Shown here: in pieces, positions 13,705 to 26,808 of the stretch
Layout: each line of letters starts with the position of its first letter
Numbering within the stretch: the stretch's first letter is position 1
The notes under the pieces: model-generated
What the model was told of the DNA's origin: nothing
Seen by the model: the letters and a program-made list of their open reading frames with translations, nothing else
The model's database searches: none
Assembly (NCBI GenBank): GCA_905250115.1
Contig: CAJNOI010000265.1
Span: forward strand, 32,712-96,711
DNA length: 64,000 nt
Direction of reading: 5' to 3'
Source of the DNA: Adineta steineri
Lineage: Eukaryota; Rotifera; Eurotatoria; Adinetida; Adinetidae
Program-made: the position numbers and the translations under genes

Positions 13705-16303
13705 TTAATAATCTCGACTTTCATAAAATAAAATATAACTAGTTTCCGATTGACGACCAAGATCATGTGAAACACCATAAAATTCTTCAAAATTGGACGG
13801 ATCAAGTCGCTATGAAAAATAATAAGAAAAAAATTAGTTATCATTTTTTCCTTTAATAAAAAAATCAATTTTTACATCAACAGTTTCATCATCAAATACA
13901 AGCCAAGAACCATCTCGTTTAACAACGGCTATATAATGTCCACGATTTGGACCAATACCACAATGAACAACAAGTGAGACAAGATCATATATTCGATCAT
14001 TATTTGTACAATCTTCGGACTAAAATTTACAATATAAATATTATTTTCGAGAAAATCTTTCTTTTACCGTATTAAGTAATCGAAGTTCGAATGGAAAAAC
14101 TACACGATATGATAATTTTTTATATTGTTTAAATACTTCAAAATATTTAAAACGTTTTAAATGAAGTGCTAATATCCGTGGTAATTTTTTGATTCGCATT
14201 CTTAAAAAAAAAAAAGTCATTCGTATATATATATACATGTATATTAAAAATAAATTCTACCTTTTAGTTGCTTCCTGTTTACTAGAACATGTTTCACAGT
14301 AATATTTTGATTCACCTGATAATGTTTCTATATTACTAAATACACGTAAACATGTTGTTATCGACGTATTTTCTTCAACATCAATGGATAGATCAAGAAA
14401 ATTTTCATCTTTACTACTGACCTAGAAAAGATTTTAGAAAATTCAATAATTATTAAATGATATATAGAACAAAATAAAGTTCAATATTCTTTTCGCCATA
14501 CGCACTAATTTACTTTTTTCCATCAATAGAATTGGAACAGACGTTATTAGCATCGTCTTTTTCTTTTACTAACTCTAATGTAATTTTAGTAAATCTAAGT
14601 CACGAAACAGGATATTCGATTTAATGATTGATGGCACAAAATTAAAGTATTATGAAGACAAAATATAAATAGAATTTATATAAAATATTAAAAAAATGTT
14701 ATTAATTAAATAAGGAAATAATAAAATCAAGTCATATATTCACTAGTAAAACGATAAATAATAAATTTGTTTACTGTAGACTTAGAAACTCATGGAAATA
14801 TTTTATTTAATATACATATGGGACAAATGAGTGGCGGATTTAGGGGGAAGAACGATCGCCCACCCCTGCAGAAAATCTTTTAATTTTTTACAACAAAAAT
14901 GAACAAAAAAATAGGTTCACACTACTTCGATTGGACTCAAAAAATAGTTTTAAGCCAAAATCCTAGATTCGCCACTGGGACAAATAAAATCAAAACTTAA
15001 TTCGATTAGTATCTCAATTTCCATGCGAATAACTATGTTGATTTTTTAATAGTAAAGTACTGAAAATCTGTTCAATTATTTGCTTTATTATTGAAAGAAT
15101 AGTTTTAAAAAGTTAAAAGCAAAACTCTAATAATTTCCAGTTCATAAAATAAATTGAGGAAATTTCTAAAAAAAATCAATTATCAAATTTAAAATTTTAT
15201 GTTTATTCATCCATTATCAAGATGTACGATTAATTTACTCGTGTTATGTAAAATATCTAGATAATGAGATAGAGTTCACTTAGTCATATTTATTTATAGA
15301 TGTATCCAGGCTTCTATATAACTTCATTGTTTTCATAAAATCCCCTGAAAGTACTTTTGAGAGGAAAGATAATTATTAGTATATAAAGGACATGTTAAAT
15401 AGAAAAACTATTCATATCTATGGATTAAATTTAAACTCTCGGGTTTTTTTTTATCAGTACCGTTTCACAATTAAGACATTTAGTTGTTGATACAAGTGTG
15501 CCTTGAAAAAGTTCATGGATCCAAGTATCTTCTATCGACGAATGCGCCGAAGCCGTATCGCCATTGATATTTGTATTTATCGACATTCGATTATGTTGTC
15601 CATCACCGTTACTTTGCGTATAATTATTACTAACAGCAAAATTATTTGATTTACTTCGTTGTTTATCATGTTTTTCTTTTTCTTCTTTTTTCTCGGCTAT
15701 AACAAATCAAGATTTTTGTTTTACAAACAACTACATTATATTATAGTTACAAACCAGTTAGAATATCTGCACATGTATTTAGTAAATGATTAAGAAATTC
15801 ATGTGCATCTTGTTGCATATCATTATCAAATGTGCCTTCGAAGAAAAATATATTAATTATAATGAATAGATTATTTCGATCTTACTATTTTCTTTTCGTA
15901 ATTTATTTATGAATTTTTTTGGTTGTAATGCACCTGTTCGTCGTTTCCCAGATACAATCATATGAAATAAATCTGCTAAACATGTTAATAAATTTTCTTT
16001 TTTACTCTTTTGTGTTATACGATAATTTAAAACACGTTCTCGAAATGGTTTACAAAAATAAAGAGCTTGAAGCACCGAATTACAATAGCATGTATTACCA
16101 AACTAAATAAATAATCTATATGAAAATTTTATTCTAAAATTTTAGTTCTATATATACATTTACAAGGCCAAGATAGTGCTCATTTGAATTTGATTCCACC
16201 ACTGGTTGGCCAGTTGTGTCCGATGAAACACCATGACCCTTAAATCAATTGATATATTCAAAAAAATAAAATAAAATAAAATAAAATAAAGGATATATAC
16301 CAT
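13705..16303 (-). CDS. Ubiquitin carboxyl-terminal hydrolase, USP12/USP46 type
   Basis: A multi-exon cysteine protease that removes ubiquitin; in other animals it is activated by WDR48/UAF1 and WDR20. Exon 1 holds only the ATG (16301-16303) before a GT-AG intron with an AAAAT microsatellite; exon 2 starts at 16238 ([10 protein letters not shown]). Visible motifs in order: NEHYLGL; Cys box [40 protein letters not shown]; zinc-finger halves TTKCLNCET and [26 protein letters not shown]; His box [11 protein letters not shown]; and FDDETV. The C-terminus is [10 protein letters not shown]...[10 protein letters not shown], as in USP46. Catalytic Cys and His are intact. A Ser/Asn/Lys-rich insert (exon near 15470-15695) precedes the zinc finger. 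The long intron from 14422 to ~15460 carries a hAT-type MITE. Confidence 0.9.
14829..14977. mobile_element. hAT-type MITE (149 bp) with 8-bp TSD
   Basis: The left terminus GAGTGGCGGATTTAGG and the reverse complement of the right terminus, CAGTGGCGAATCTAGG, form a ~16-bp terminal inverted repeat. Exact direct repeats GGACAAAT (14821-14828 and 14978-14985) flank it, the 8-bp duplication expected for hAT transposases. No coding capacity. It sits in an intron of the USP12/46-like gene. Confidence 0.85.
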
Positions 16304-17154
16304 TTTAAAGCAAAACATTTGTTTCATTCAAATAATATTTTTCCTGCGACATAAGAAATCTGAAAACAAAAAAGATATTTTGAAAATTCGAATTTAATAT
16401 TACAAGATATAAGAAATTTTATCTAAAATATTTTAATCTTCTAAAAATATCTTAAGAGGATCATTAATAGTTTTCTATAGATTTCGTGTCAAGTGTCATT
16501 ATTTTAGGTTGACTCAAGTGAAAGGATATTTTAATCTAAATACAAGTTCATATAAAAATATGAACTATAAGTAAAATATTATCTCTGTTTTAATCTTTCT
16601 TATATATCGCTTTATCTTGATTTAATGCACATGCACTTTTTATGCTTGCTAAAAAATTTTAGGATAATTATGAAAACTTTAAATTTTGTTCTCATGATAA
16701 TTATTCTTAGATTTACAAATATCGTAAATGTTCATTGCATGACACATTATATCAAAATACGACTGAATATTCTAAGTATGTACTCAAATACTATGAGATT
16801 ATTTCTACTTCAATGAAAGTAAAGATTCTAATATGTTAGATCACACGGCAGAATATTTCTTATCTGAACAAAGAAGATTAAGTGAGTAAAAGAACCAGAG
16901 GTGCAGAATCTTCCTCGTGCGCCCCCGCGCGGAGGGCGGATTGGAAAAATTCTGCACTTCTGAAAAGAACATTACTCTTGATAAAAATGATCTGTAAAAG
17001 AAGAGTAGTATTCATTCATTAAATCATTGAAAATTATAATCTAAAAAATAATATAGATTACAATATATAAATATTCATTGTTAAAAGATTATATATGTTT
17101 GATAGAAAAAAAACGAATACATGTACAAATATTTAAATACAAAAAAAAATTGAT
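16304..17154. other. Spacer between USP gene and SAM gene
   Basis: About 850 bp of AT-rich DNA. It includes the presumed USP promoter/5'UTR and the 67-bp MITE at 16896-16962. No gene seen. Confidence 0.55.
16896..16962. mobile_element. Tiny hAT-like MITE (67 bp) with 8-bp TSD
   Basis: Ends are CAGAGGTGCAGAATCTTCC and, as reverse complement of the right end, CAGAAGTGCAGAATTTTTCC. They form a terminal inverted repeat around a strikingly GC-rich core (GTGCGCCCCCGCGCGGAGGGCGGA). Perfect 8-bp direct repeats AAAAGAAC (16888-16895 and 16963-16970) flank it. Confidence 0.82.
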
Positions 17155-18055
17155 TTATATAGTGTCATTTGGAGATAATTCACTAATTGGATTTTCTTCT
17201 AAAAATCGAATATTACCTAAAACAAATCAATGGAATTAATTTAAAAATAAAAATTCTATTTAACTTTTACCTTTATGATGTGTATTTTTTAATGTTAGAA
17301 GATCAGATTTTATTTTTAATTTAGCTATTTCAATACGATATTGTGCTCTAGAAAAAAATCAACATATATAGATATATTTGTTATTATATATATATGTATA
17401 TTTTACCGATCTTGTGCATTATTAATACCCATTTCAAGAAGTAGATTATCATTTAACATAAATAGAGTTCGTCCTAGAAATATTTTATAAAATTAATAGA
17501 GCATTAACTTATTAAATCGACCATATCGTATATTTTTCCTTACTAACAATGTTACATTTATATTCTGATCGAACAACTCCTTTTTTTTTATATATGCACT
17601 GAACTGAAACTTGTAAATTATAGTCCTAAGGAATATTACTGAAAGCTTTTATCAATAAGAAGATTTATTGATGCATTCATTATTCTATTTAGCGGCATTC
17701 TTTGTATATATTTATTAATAAGAGATCTAGTCGTGTTGAACTAATATTTACATAAATAAGATGAAAAAACAAACAAACTGATTTTGTTATCATTTACGTT
17801 TGTGACTTATCGAATATAATACAAGTAGACCTTTACTCATTTTTCGTACCTCGAATGCCATGACTTTTGAAAAATCCACCATATTTATTAAATAATTCAG
17901 GTAAACTATTTTTCATCCATTGTAATACTTCGGAATTAGTCCAAAAACAAGGAGCTGTACTTGTTGCCTTCGATGGTCGTGCCTATAAAGAAAACACAAA
18001 ATTTCAAATTTTTAAAATATTTTTAATTAATACATACAAGTGTTATTACTTCCAT
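17155..18055 (-). CDS. Aveugle/SAMD12-like SAM-domain protein
   Basis: A five-exon gene of ~120 residues. Exon 1 (ATG 18055) encodes MEVITL, then a phase-0 intron leads to ARPSKATSTAPCF. The SAM domain spans residues ~20-100: W-TNSEVLQWMKNSLPELF, KSHGI-RGRTLFMLNDNLL, LEMGI, and a C-terminal helix with KLKIKSDLL. The order and the GR-LF-LND--LL-MGI pattern match Drosophila Aveugle/Hyphen and vertebrate SAMD10/12. In the fly, Aveugle bridges the CNK scaffold and KSR in Ras-MAPK signalling. The protein is almost entirely the SAM domain, as in that family. It ends SPNDTI with TAA at 17155-17157. It lies 154 bp downstream of the membrane E3 gene on the same strand. Confidence 0.75.
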
Positions 18056-18209
18056 TTTCTTTTTAATCTGAAAAAAAAACAATCATAGTTTTTTTTGGTA
18101 AATAAGAAACTGAAATAAAATAAATAAATTATTTATTTTTTCTATTTAATTACATCACAGAAATATCAATAAAAATAAAAAACATTGTTTGTTGTTTTCT
18201 CCTTCTCCT

Positions 18210-20620
18210 CTATTCTTTATGATCCTTCTTTTCTAAAACAATTGGTCGTGAACATAATGCACAGTTTTGTGTGGCATAAAATACTTTTTGTAAACATTTT
18301 TGATGAAATAGATGTGAACATGGTGTTATACATGTATTACCAGTTGTTAATACATTATGACATATTGAACATATATCATTATAATTTTCAATTTGTTCTT
18401 CTGTAGCTAATGGTAATTGAGTAACATTATCCCATGCCGATTTACGATTACGAAGTATTTGCCAACCTCGACGTACATTTTTTATAATATTTAAATGTGC
18501 ATGTATAGCAAGCATAAATGCACGTAATGCTCCACGAGCTTCAAAACATAAAATATAGAAACCATTAAAAAGAAGAAAAACTCCAAGAATAAATTCAAAA
18601 CATGATGTGATTGCTTTTACACGAAATATATATTCATCAAATGAATCAACATTTGATAAACGATTATGAGCATCAAGAACATAAAGTGTATATTGAGCTA
18701 ATGATGCTATAAGACGTACGATTAATTCCAATGAAAATGCTGTTATAGCTAAAAGCCATGTTGAAAATGTTGTTATACGCCATAAGAAAGCTGCATAAAG
18801 AATAATTAAGAATAGCAGTGATAAACACGTATAAACATGTTGATGATGAAATGAACGAAGAATTTTTCGTGAGAAATATGATGATGATGATCTAAAGAAT
18901 ATTTAAAATAAAACGTGTTAATATATAACATTTAATAAAGGATAAAAATGTCATGTTGACTATTTATATTTTGGCAAATAGACGTGCAGTTTCTGTCTAT
19001 ATGATTATGTTTAAAATTTTCTGCTATTTATTTAATTCATTAAATTATCTTTTTATGATGCCTGTCAAAAGAATTATGCATAACATAACACTTAATTCCG
19101 AAGAACAGAATTCAAGGTTATTAATAATGAAAGTAGTATAATCTTTTAATTCCCTGCAGATAATTACTGATTATTCGAAGAACTATCTATGACTTATTTA
19201 CTTGTTTTCATTATCTTCAACTTCTTCTTGATTTTCATTTGTTTCATCAAATGCCATTCTTGTTGTCATTGTTTGCATTGCTACTTTAAGTAATTGTGGT
19301 TCAAGTATTGTATGAAGAAAATGACATAATGCAACAATAAGTAAACTGAACGCTTTTAATAATGGAATATGTCGTCGATGAAGATCAAGTCGCGTTAAAT
19401 TTGATTGAAAAAGTAAAAGAAAAAACATCATACCAATAATAATACCAATCTGTTCAACATCTTCATTCCATAAATTTAAGAATCGAAATAAACGATGAGC
19501 CAAAATTTTCATACCATGTGAAACAAGACAAGCAAGACTAATTATTCTAAAACAAACCAAAACAAAAAATACAACAAACATGATTTTTATTATTATCTTA
19601 CGTAAATATTGTTTCTGTTCCATAGAATAAAGTTGTAAAATAAATCGTTTTTGTTAATGTTGTATTATAATTAATAATTGTTTCATTTGTCGTATTCATT
19701 GTTGTTGTATTAATTATAAATGGATGTGTATAAATTGCTCGAAAACCTAATGGTATAATAATAATTTTTGTTAACCAAAATATTTTCATTAATGTTACAA
19801 CATGTATACGATGTTGTAATGTATTAAATAATGTTTGAATACCAAAATTATTATATAAATTTATTAATTGATTTAATATACGAATATGTATTAAATTAAT
19901 TATCATATCTCGTTGAAAAATAAGTGCTTCAGATAAATGTATTAATATCCAACAAAGATAATAAATATTTAGTATATATATACTATATGTTAATGGAAAT
20001 ATATAACGTGTTACAAGATATAGAATTGGTGCTATATGACATAAACGTTTTTGAATTGGATATGTATATACTGGAGAACGTATGTTTAACATTTGAATAT
20101 AAATAGCTGAAAGTATAAATTGAAGTACGAATGTATTTATTTGAATATCCATAAAACGATTTATTTGATAATAAAGATAGATAACAAGTAATGATAATGT
20201 ATAACTGTAAAATATTACAAGACGTCGATCGGAACATAATAAGAAAACAATTAATAATATAAGACCTAAGATTGGTATTGAAAAATTTAAATTAATATCG
20301 ATTAATATATGAAAAAAATAACTATGTAATATATAACTTATTGGTTTAAATAATATTTGATTTTCTTGATCAATAATTTTCGATGAATATTCAAGAAAAT
20401 AATCAAATAAATATGAAAATTGTTCAGTAAATAAATAATCATATAGAAGTAAAAATGGTATACGTAGTAAGCAATATTGTATATAAATAAGTGTTTGTCG
20501 AGGTAAAAAACGTTGAAAATGTTCGAAGAATGTATTCTGTTCAATTGTATCATTATGTAATGTATGTAGAAGAAAATCTTCTGTTAAATCTATATTATCA
20601 TGATCATCATCATCATCCAT
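18210..20620 (-). CDS. Multi-pass membrane RING E3 ligase, RNF139/TRC8-like
   Basis: Three exons, ~690 residues. I prefer ATG 20620 (MDDDDDHDN); an upstream in-frame ATG at 20659 would add 13 hydrophobic residues. Exon 1 runs to a donor after FYGTETIFT. Exon 2 (starting ~19555) begins IISLACLVSHGMK. Exon 3 (starting ~18896) carries the last TM helices and RING. Many TM helices precede a cytosolic RING: CSICHNVLTTGNTCITPC, SHLFHQKCL, then CALCSRPIV. Order, ~690 aa length and segments such as GTET-, RAFMLAIHAHLNI and GWQILRNR match TRC8/RNF139, an ER ligase in sterol-regulated and ER-associated degradation. It is divergent; RNF145 is the alternative. Its 5' end faces NDUFS2. Confidence 0.82.
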
Positions 20621-20810
20621 TTTATAATAATATGTCGAGAAAATTAAGAGTAATAACAATAAAACTGATTCAATATAAACCCCTTAATCATTGACTTAAT
20701 AATCATTGGATAGATAAAATTAACCAATAGAAAAGTAGACGTTCGTAATGGTTGTGTTTTATTAGATTCATCGCAGTTCATTTTTATTATTATTATTTTG
20801 TCGACAAATA
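20621..20810. promoter_or_regulatory. Bidirectional promoter between RNF139-like gene and NDUFS2
   Basis: A 190-bp divergent spacer. It holds ATTGG at 20705-20709 (a CCAAT box read on the minus strand) and CCAAT at 20724-20728 on the plus strand, so each gene has a box in its own direction. No TATA box is obvious, as usual for housekeeping promoters. Confidence 0.5.
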
Positions 20811-22790
20811 ATGTCCGTCGCTATCTTAAGTGGTAAATCCATTCAATGGATTTTACGTTCATCAAATTCTGTTCGTACTGCTTGTTTACTGGTACCAACA
20901 ACATCAAAAAATGTCGAACAGAAGCGTTCCGTTTCATGGTATTTAGGTAAAGAAGAACATCGAAATTATTTATCACAAGCAAGCTATTTTTATTCAAATC
21001 CTGAATATGCACAATGGAAAGAAAAACCTTTTAGAAATGGTAATAGAAAACCAAATAATGAATTTGTTTTTGATAATATTTCTTTTCATAGAATTAATGG
21101 TTGAAACACCACCTAAACGTAAATTACGTAACTTTAAAATTAATTTTGGTCCACAACATCCAGCTGCTCATGGTGTACTTCGTCTTATTGTTGAACTTGA
21201 TGGAGAAGTTTGTTTTTATATAATATTAAATAAAAATTATATCATGATTTTTTTTTCTTCTAGACTGTTCTACGTGCTGATCCACATATTGGACTTTTAC
21301 ATCGTGGAACAGAAAAACTCTGTGAATATAAAACATATATTCAAGTAAGCAAGGATAAACTTTTGATATTTTATTTTTCAACATATAACTTCTTATTTTT
21401 AGGCTTTACCATATTTTGATCGACTTGATTATTGTTCAATGATGACAAATGAACAGGTATATTCATTAGGTGTTGAACGTCTTTTAGGTATTGAAATTCC
21501 AGAACGTGCAAAATATATTCGAAGTAATTTGACTCTTCTTTTTGTTTGTAATTTTTTTATAAAATTAATATCATTTTAGCTTTAATGGGTGAAATGACAC
21601 GTATTCTTAATCATATATTAGCTATTGGTTGCCATGCACTTGATGTTGGTGCTATGACACCATTCTTTTGGCTTTTCGAAGAACGAGAAAAGGTTTCTAT
21701 TAAATAGATTTCTATAGACAAAAAAACAAACAAATTTTAAATTTAGATTTCGGAATTTTATGAACGTGTTAGTGGTGCTCGTATGCATGCTGCTTATGTT
21801 CGTCCAGGTGGTGTAGCATTTGATTTACCACTTGGTTATTTGGAAGATGTACACAAATGGTGTGAATCATTTTCTCGTCGTATTGATGAAGTAGATGATC
21901 TTTTGACTGGAAATCGTATTTGGAATCAACGAACAGTTGGTATTGGTGTTGTTACAGCTGAAGAAGCACTTAATCTTGGCTTTTCGGGTGTAATGTTACG
22001 TGGTTCAGGTATTAAATGGGATCTTAGAAAAACACAACCGTATGATGCTTATGATAAAATGGAATTTGATGTACCAATTGGTGTTAATGGAGATTGTTTC
22101 GATCGGTAAATAAATTTCATGCTTAATAACTTTCTTTTTTTTCTAAATTAATATCTGTATTTTTTAGATATTTATGTCGAATGGAAGAAATGAGACAAAG
22201 TTTAAGAATTATGGAACAATGTATTAATAATATGCCATCTGGAGAATATAAAGTAAATAACAAAAAAAAATGTATATAGAATTGATTTATTTCTTGTTTT
22301 TTTAGGTTGATGATCATAAAGTTGTACCACCAAAACGTGCAGAAATGAAGGTAAATTCTAATATACAAAAAGAATGAAATAATTTAATATTAATTTTAGG
22401 AATCCATGGAAGCTCTTATTCATCATTTTAAACTTTTCAGTGAAGGTGTTGTAGTTCCACCTGGTACAACATATACTGCTATTGAAGCACCAAAAGTTAG
22501 TTTTATAATTCTTCACTATAAATTAAACAATCATATATCTTTATGTTATTTAGGGTGAAATGGGTGTTTATCTTGTATCCGATGGTACCTCAAAACCTTA
22601 TCGAGTTCATATTAAAGCTCCTGGATTTATTCATTTAGTAAATAAATTATTCTTTCCTTTTTCAAATTTAATCTTTCTCTTTTTTTTTTAATAGGCTGCA
22701 CTCGATCGTATTGCTCGTCGTCATATGCTTGCTGATTTAGTTGCTATTATTGGTACACTGGATATTGTCTTTGGTGAAGTTGACCGTTAA
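20811..22790 (+). CDS. NDUFS2: NADH dehydrogenase (ubiquinone) iron-sulfur protein 2, 49-kDa subunit
   Basis: A core complex I subunit, nucleus-encoded and imported into the mitochondrial matrix; it forms much of the ubiquinone-binding cavity with the PSST subunit. About 450 residues in ~9 exons with very short introns. The N-terminus has a presequence ([15 protein letters not shown]). Core motifs: [16 protein letters not shown] with the quinone-site His; [23 protein letters not shown] with the quinone-binding Tyr; [35 protein letters not shown]. It ends [12 protein letters not shown] at 22788-22790. The first intron (from ~21040) starts at GTAATAGA and ends TTTTCATAG; it is only ~50 nt, and reading through it creates a false stop. 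All recognised catalytic positions look intact. Confidence 0.97.
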
Positions 22791-23038
22791 AGATCTACCC
22801 CGCGAATGTATAATAAGATTTTCTCTTTTGATCTATCCATCGTTTAGAATTCACTTTTCTTTCTTAATAAAAAAATACACCTTATAACACATATGAATTT
22901 GCACATGAAGTATAAAAAAACAGAAACACATATACAAAAAATCGAATGTACATTGAAAAACAAAACAAACATTCACATAATGACAAAACTGAAAAGAAAA
23001 CTGCATAGAATCACTGAAAAAATGTGTCAAACAAAGAA

Positions 23039-26000
23039 TTATTGATTGAGCACCATTGTACAAAACACTGTTAATACTGAAATAATCCAATTTAATGATT
23101 TTATTGAATTAGCCATAGCAATACGACATTTAAGTTGATCAAATCGTGAAATATGAGAATTATTACTCATTAATAGTTCCCACTGTGTATCCATCGCATC
23201 ACCATTAAAAAAATCATTTTGATCAATAAATGGATATTCATAGCCAGGTCGACACCGACATTTATATTTACCTAAACGAAAACCTCGACCAAATATCGGT
23301 TCACACTAAAATAAATGAAATAGATGAGGTTATAGAATAATAATAACATACTACTGTGCTTTGATAATCACAACGATCACTGCCTTTAAATGCATTCGGT
23401 ACATACTCAGGCATTGAACATTGATTTATATCCAAATAGTTAAGATATGCATCAACTCGTACTACACCTCTATAACAGAACAATCATATTTATTCTGTAA
23501 TAATTATAATCTTCAAAAAATTTACTTGAATTCAAGATTAATGCCAAGTGTATCCAAACCAAAAAAAGGAACTGCATAAGTAACAATCCATTGACGTGGT
23601 AATGTATAATTTCTACTACATTGAAATGTTGGTGGAAACCATTGACCATGTCTAAAATAAATATAATTCTTAAACTAAATATAAATATTTTATTTATCTT
23701 TCTCACTTCAATTCTGGTGCATAAGAATAAAGTGGAAAACCAGATTCATGATGTACTAATGCATTACCAATATAATCTGATCGAATAAATAATTTTAGCC
23801 AAAATTCAGTTAATTCTGAACGATCAGCATTGGTTCCCCATCTAGCTTTCATTGTCTAAAGAAAAACAATCAAATCAAAATCTTCATATTACTTGTCTTT
23901 CTAATTACTCGAAACCAAATTTCATTTTCATAACCCTCAGGTAAACCTGCCCAATCAACAACGGTATATTTTCGACTTATATCGTTTTCTGATCGATATG
24001 CATAAGGTCCGAAAAAAGGTAAACGATAATTTGGAAATTTTCCACGATCAAAATAGATTCCAACACCAACAACTTTATAATCACCACCTGCTGCAGCTAA
24101 AACTTCACCAATTAATTGTTCGTCAGTTAATTCAAGTTCAGCTTTACGTAATGGAAAATCTTCAGCAGGATTAACAATTTGATAGAAACTTGATAGAAAA
24201 TGTGATAATGTTAATGCTAAACGTGCTTGAGATTCGAATTGAATATCAACATCATTTAAAACATCACCTGGCATAGTTAAGTCATCTTCAGTCATTAATT
24301 CACATAAATTTGGATCATGATTAAGATGATCATATAATTGCATTATCGATCCAATACGTGTTGGATATTCATATGCAAAACGTTTTGAACGAGTTTTTTT
24401 AATATGATCTTCCGATTCAGTAGTATTATTAAAACCTGTAATAAGTTTACTAGAAAATGAAGCAAATTGATCAACAGATGATTTAAATAAAGAGGAAGTT
24501 GAAGATGATAATGTTGCGATTAGATTTATTTTTGGAACTAAATAAGAAGAGAAAATAAGATTGAGAAAGGGAGAAAAAAAAGTTTAATCTACCAGATTCA
24601 ATTAATGATGGAATAGAATCTTTATTGTAATCAGTATAGACTGTTTCATTTGATATATTATCATTATTGTTATCGATTGACCGACGTGCACGCATTGCAA
24701 ATAATTCAATATTAGCTTGGTAGAAGTTTTGTGGAATTTGTTGATATACTAAAAGAGAATAGAATTAAATCATTGAAGAGTTCATAGAAATATCAATGAT
24801 TTCATACATACATTCAACTTTAAGACAATCAAAATTATTTACATATTCTTCTTGTGTTGCTTTTTCGATAATATAACCTTTAAATGGTCCATCTTGATAT
24901 GGCGGATAACGATAACCAGGCTGACAAAGACATTGATAACCACCACGACGAAATCCAAAACCTATTAGCGGTTCACAACGTGTTGTTGGTTTACATTTAT
25001 CTGTTGCAGCAAATAGATTAGCATGTTTTGATTGTGGATCATTCGATTGTGCATTTGTTTCACTAGTTTCAGCACATTGATTTATATCCATCATAATAAA
25101 ATCAATTTCTGCTACAGCAACTGCTAAATTTTTCATAGTTTGTAAATGTCGAAATTCTGTATGTCGTGGATATATATCAACAATAGGTGAAACAGCACTT
25201 ATTACCCATTTATTTGATCGACCACAATCAAAATATGGACGTGTCCAAAGTGTAGGACCTGATTAAAATTAAAATAAGAGCAACATTTTTTCTCTCTCTA
25301 TCAATGTTATGGATTAACACACCTTGTGGATCTTCGGGATGTGGTGGTCCATAAAATTCAAAGTTTTGTGGTTCATCACGAAGTTTATACATTCTTTCTG
25401 CTAACAATAATTGAACTGAATGTACAGGTTTACCTATAAAATAAGATTAGAATTAGTTTTTCCCATATCAATTTATAAAAAAAAATAAAGTCATAATCCC
25501 GTGAACATAAACAAATAAATACACCATAGTGATAATCATTTTAAAATAGAAAAATTAAATTAATAGAAAAGTGTAAGTATGAAACAAGAGAAACACATTT
25601 TTTTAGATTAAAACGAATGTGATTCTCTCGTTTACTTGATTGAATAAATATTCTACAACACAGATCACCAATAAAAGTACAAAAATTGACCACAATTATG
25701 TGAAAGAAATATACAAATAAATAAAAACAAAACCGTAATCTAATATATATAGCTAGATACACATATATATAAATAAAGAGCACTATACGTTTTTTGATTG
25801 CATCATCATCATTATAATCTTCATCATCAGTATCATTTCTTTTCTCATCAATTATTTTCCATTCATTTTTTTCCGTTTCATCGTCGTCATTGTTAATAGC
25901 CAAATAAGGTGGAGGTATTATAAAACTATAAGGGCGAACTTCTACAAGCAAAACAATCAGCTAAGTATAGGGTAACAAGGTTTACTTTTATATATAATAA

Positions 26001-26808
26001 TCAAAAAAGAAAAATTTTAAATTTTATTTTATTCTTACCTCGTCCTTGATCATTTCGTGTTTGATCAGGTAACCATTTACTATACCATTCATTAGCACGA
26101 TTATATCGTGATGTATAATGATGATTACGACCTGCACCAATATCTTCTTCTTGAATAGTATGATTTGTCCATTCATGTTTCCAATTAAATGCATCTATTA
26201 ATATGATAATACAAAAACAATGAAAACTTCGAAATATATGATTACCATAGAAATCATCTGCTCGCCAAGCATACGGACCAAATAATGGAAGTGTTTTATT
26301 GAAATAATTTTTATACCAATGTGGATAATATTTATCTTGATCAAAAAAGATTCCTGAACCATTTATCATACCTCGACCACCAGTTATATCGGCTGTAATA
26401 GAAGACGTACTTATCTTAATAGATATATCTACTTTTATTCTTACCAGCATTGTGTAAAAGTATATATGTTAAACCAGGTTCTTCAAAATCGAATAAACGT
26501 TGAAATAAATAACTGTATAAAAGAGCATTTCGATGAGCAATATTTCGTACATGTAATAATTGTGTTCGATTTCTCATAATAATATCTTTTTTAAGCATTT
26601 CAATTGACGGTTTTTGATACACAGCTTCTTCAGGTAATACCAATTCACTTGGTTGTTTTTGAAAACAATTAGCACTATTTACAGAATTAATTCGATCCAT
26701 TACTTCATCAATTTTATCATAAGAAATCCATTCAAACTGAGAATAAGTTTTATTTAACATATATAAACATAGAAAAATGGATAGACAACTACGTTCAAGA
26801 AGATTCAT
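23039..26808 (-). CDS. Secreted/GPI-like protein with two GPR158-type Cache+EGF modules
   Basis: A multi-exon gene of roughly 1000 residues. A signal peptide (CLSIFLCLYMLNKTYS) is followed by two copies of one module. Each has a helical start with Y-L-F-L, a GIFFDQDKYYP or GIYFDRGKFP strand, LFGPYA-R, then W or F-W segments, -F-C-R-----WV/IV (FDCGRSNKWVISAV; FQCSRNYTLPRQWIVTY), DINQC, and a Cys-rich EGF-like end (GFGFRRGGYQCLCQPGY; GRGFRLGKYKCRCRPGY). The second copy has FFGLDTLGINLEFKGVVRVD. This order resembles the Cache plus EGF-like ectodomain of orphan class C receptors GPR158/GPR179, here duplicated and without a 7TM. The C-terminus is a ~20-residue hydrophobic tail (WIISVLTVFCTMVLNQ) ending at TAA 23039-23041, suggesting GPI or tail anchoring. 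Furin-like sites (KKTRSKR; RARR) lie between modules. Family assignment is moderate. Confidence 0.62.
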
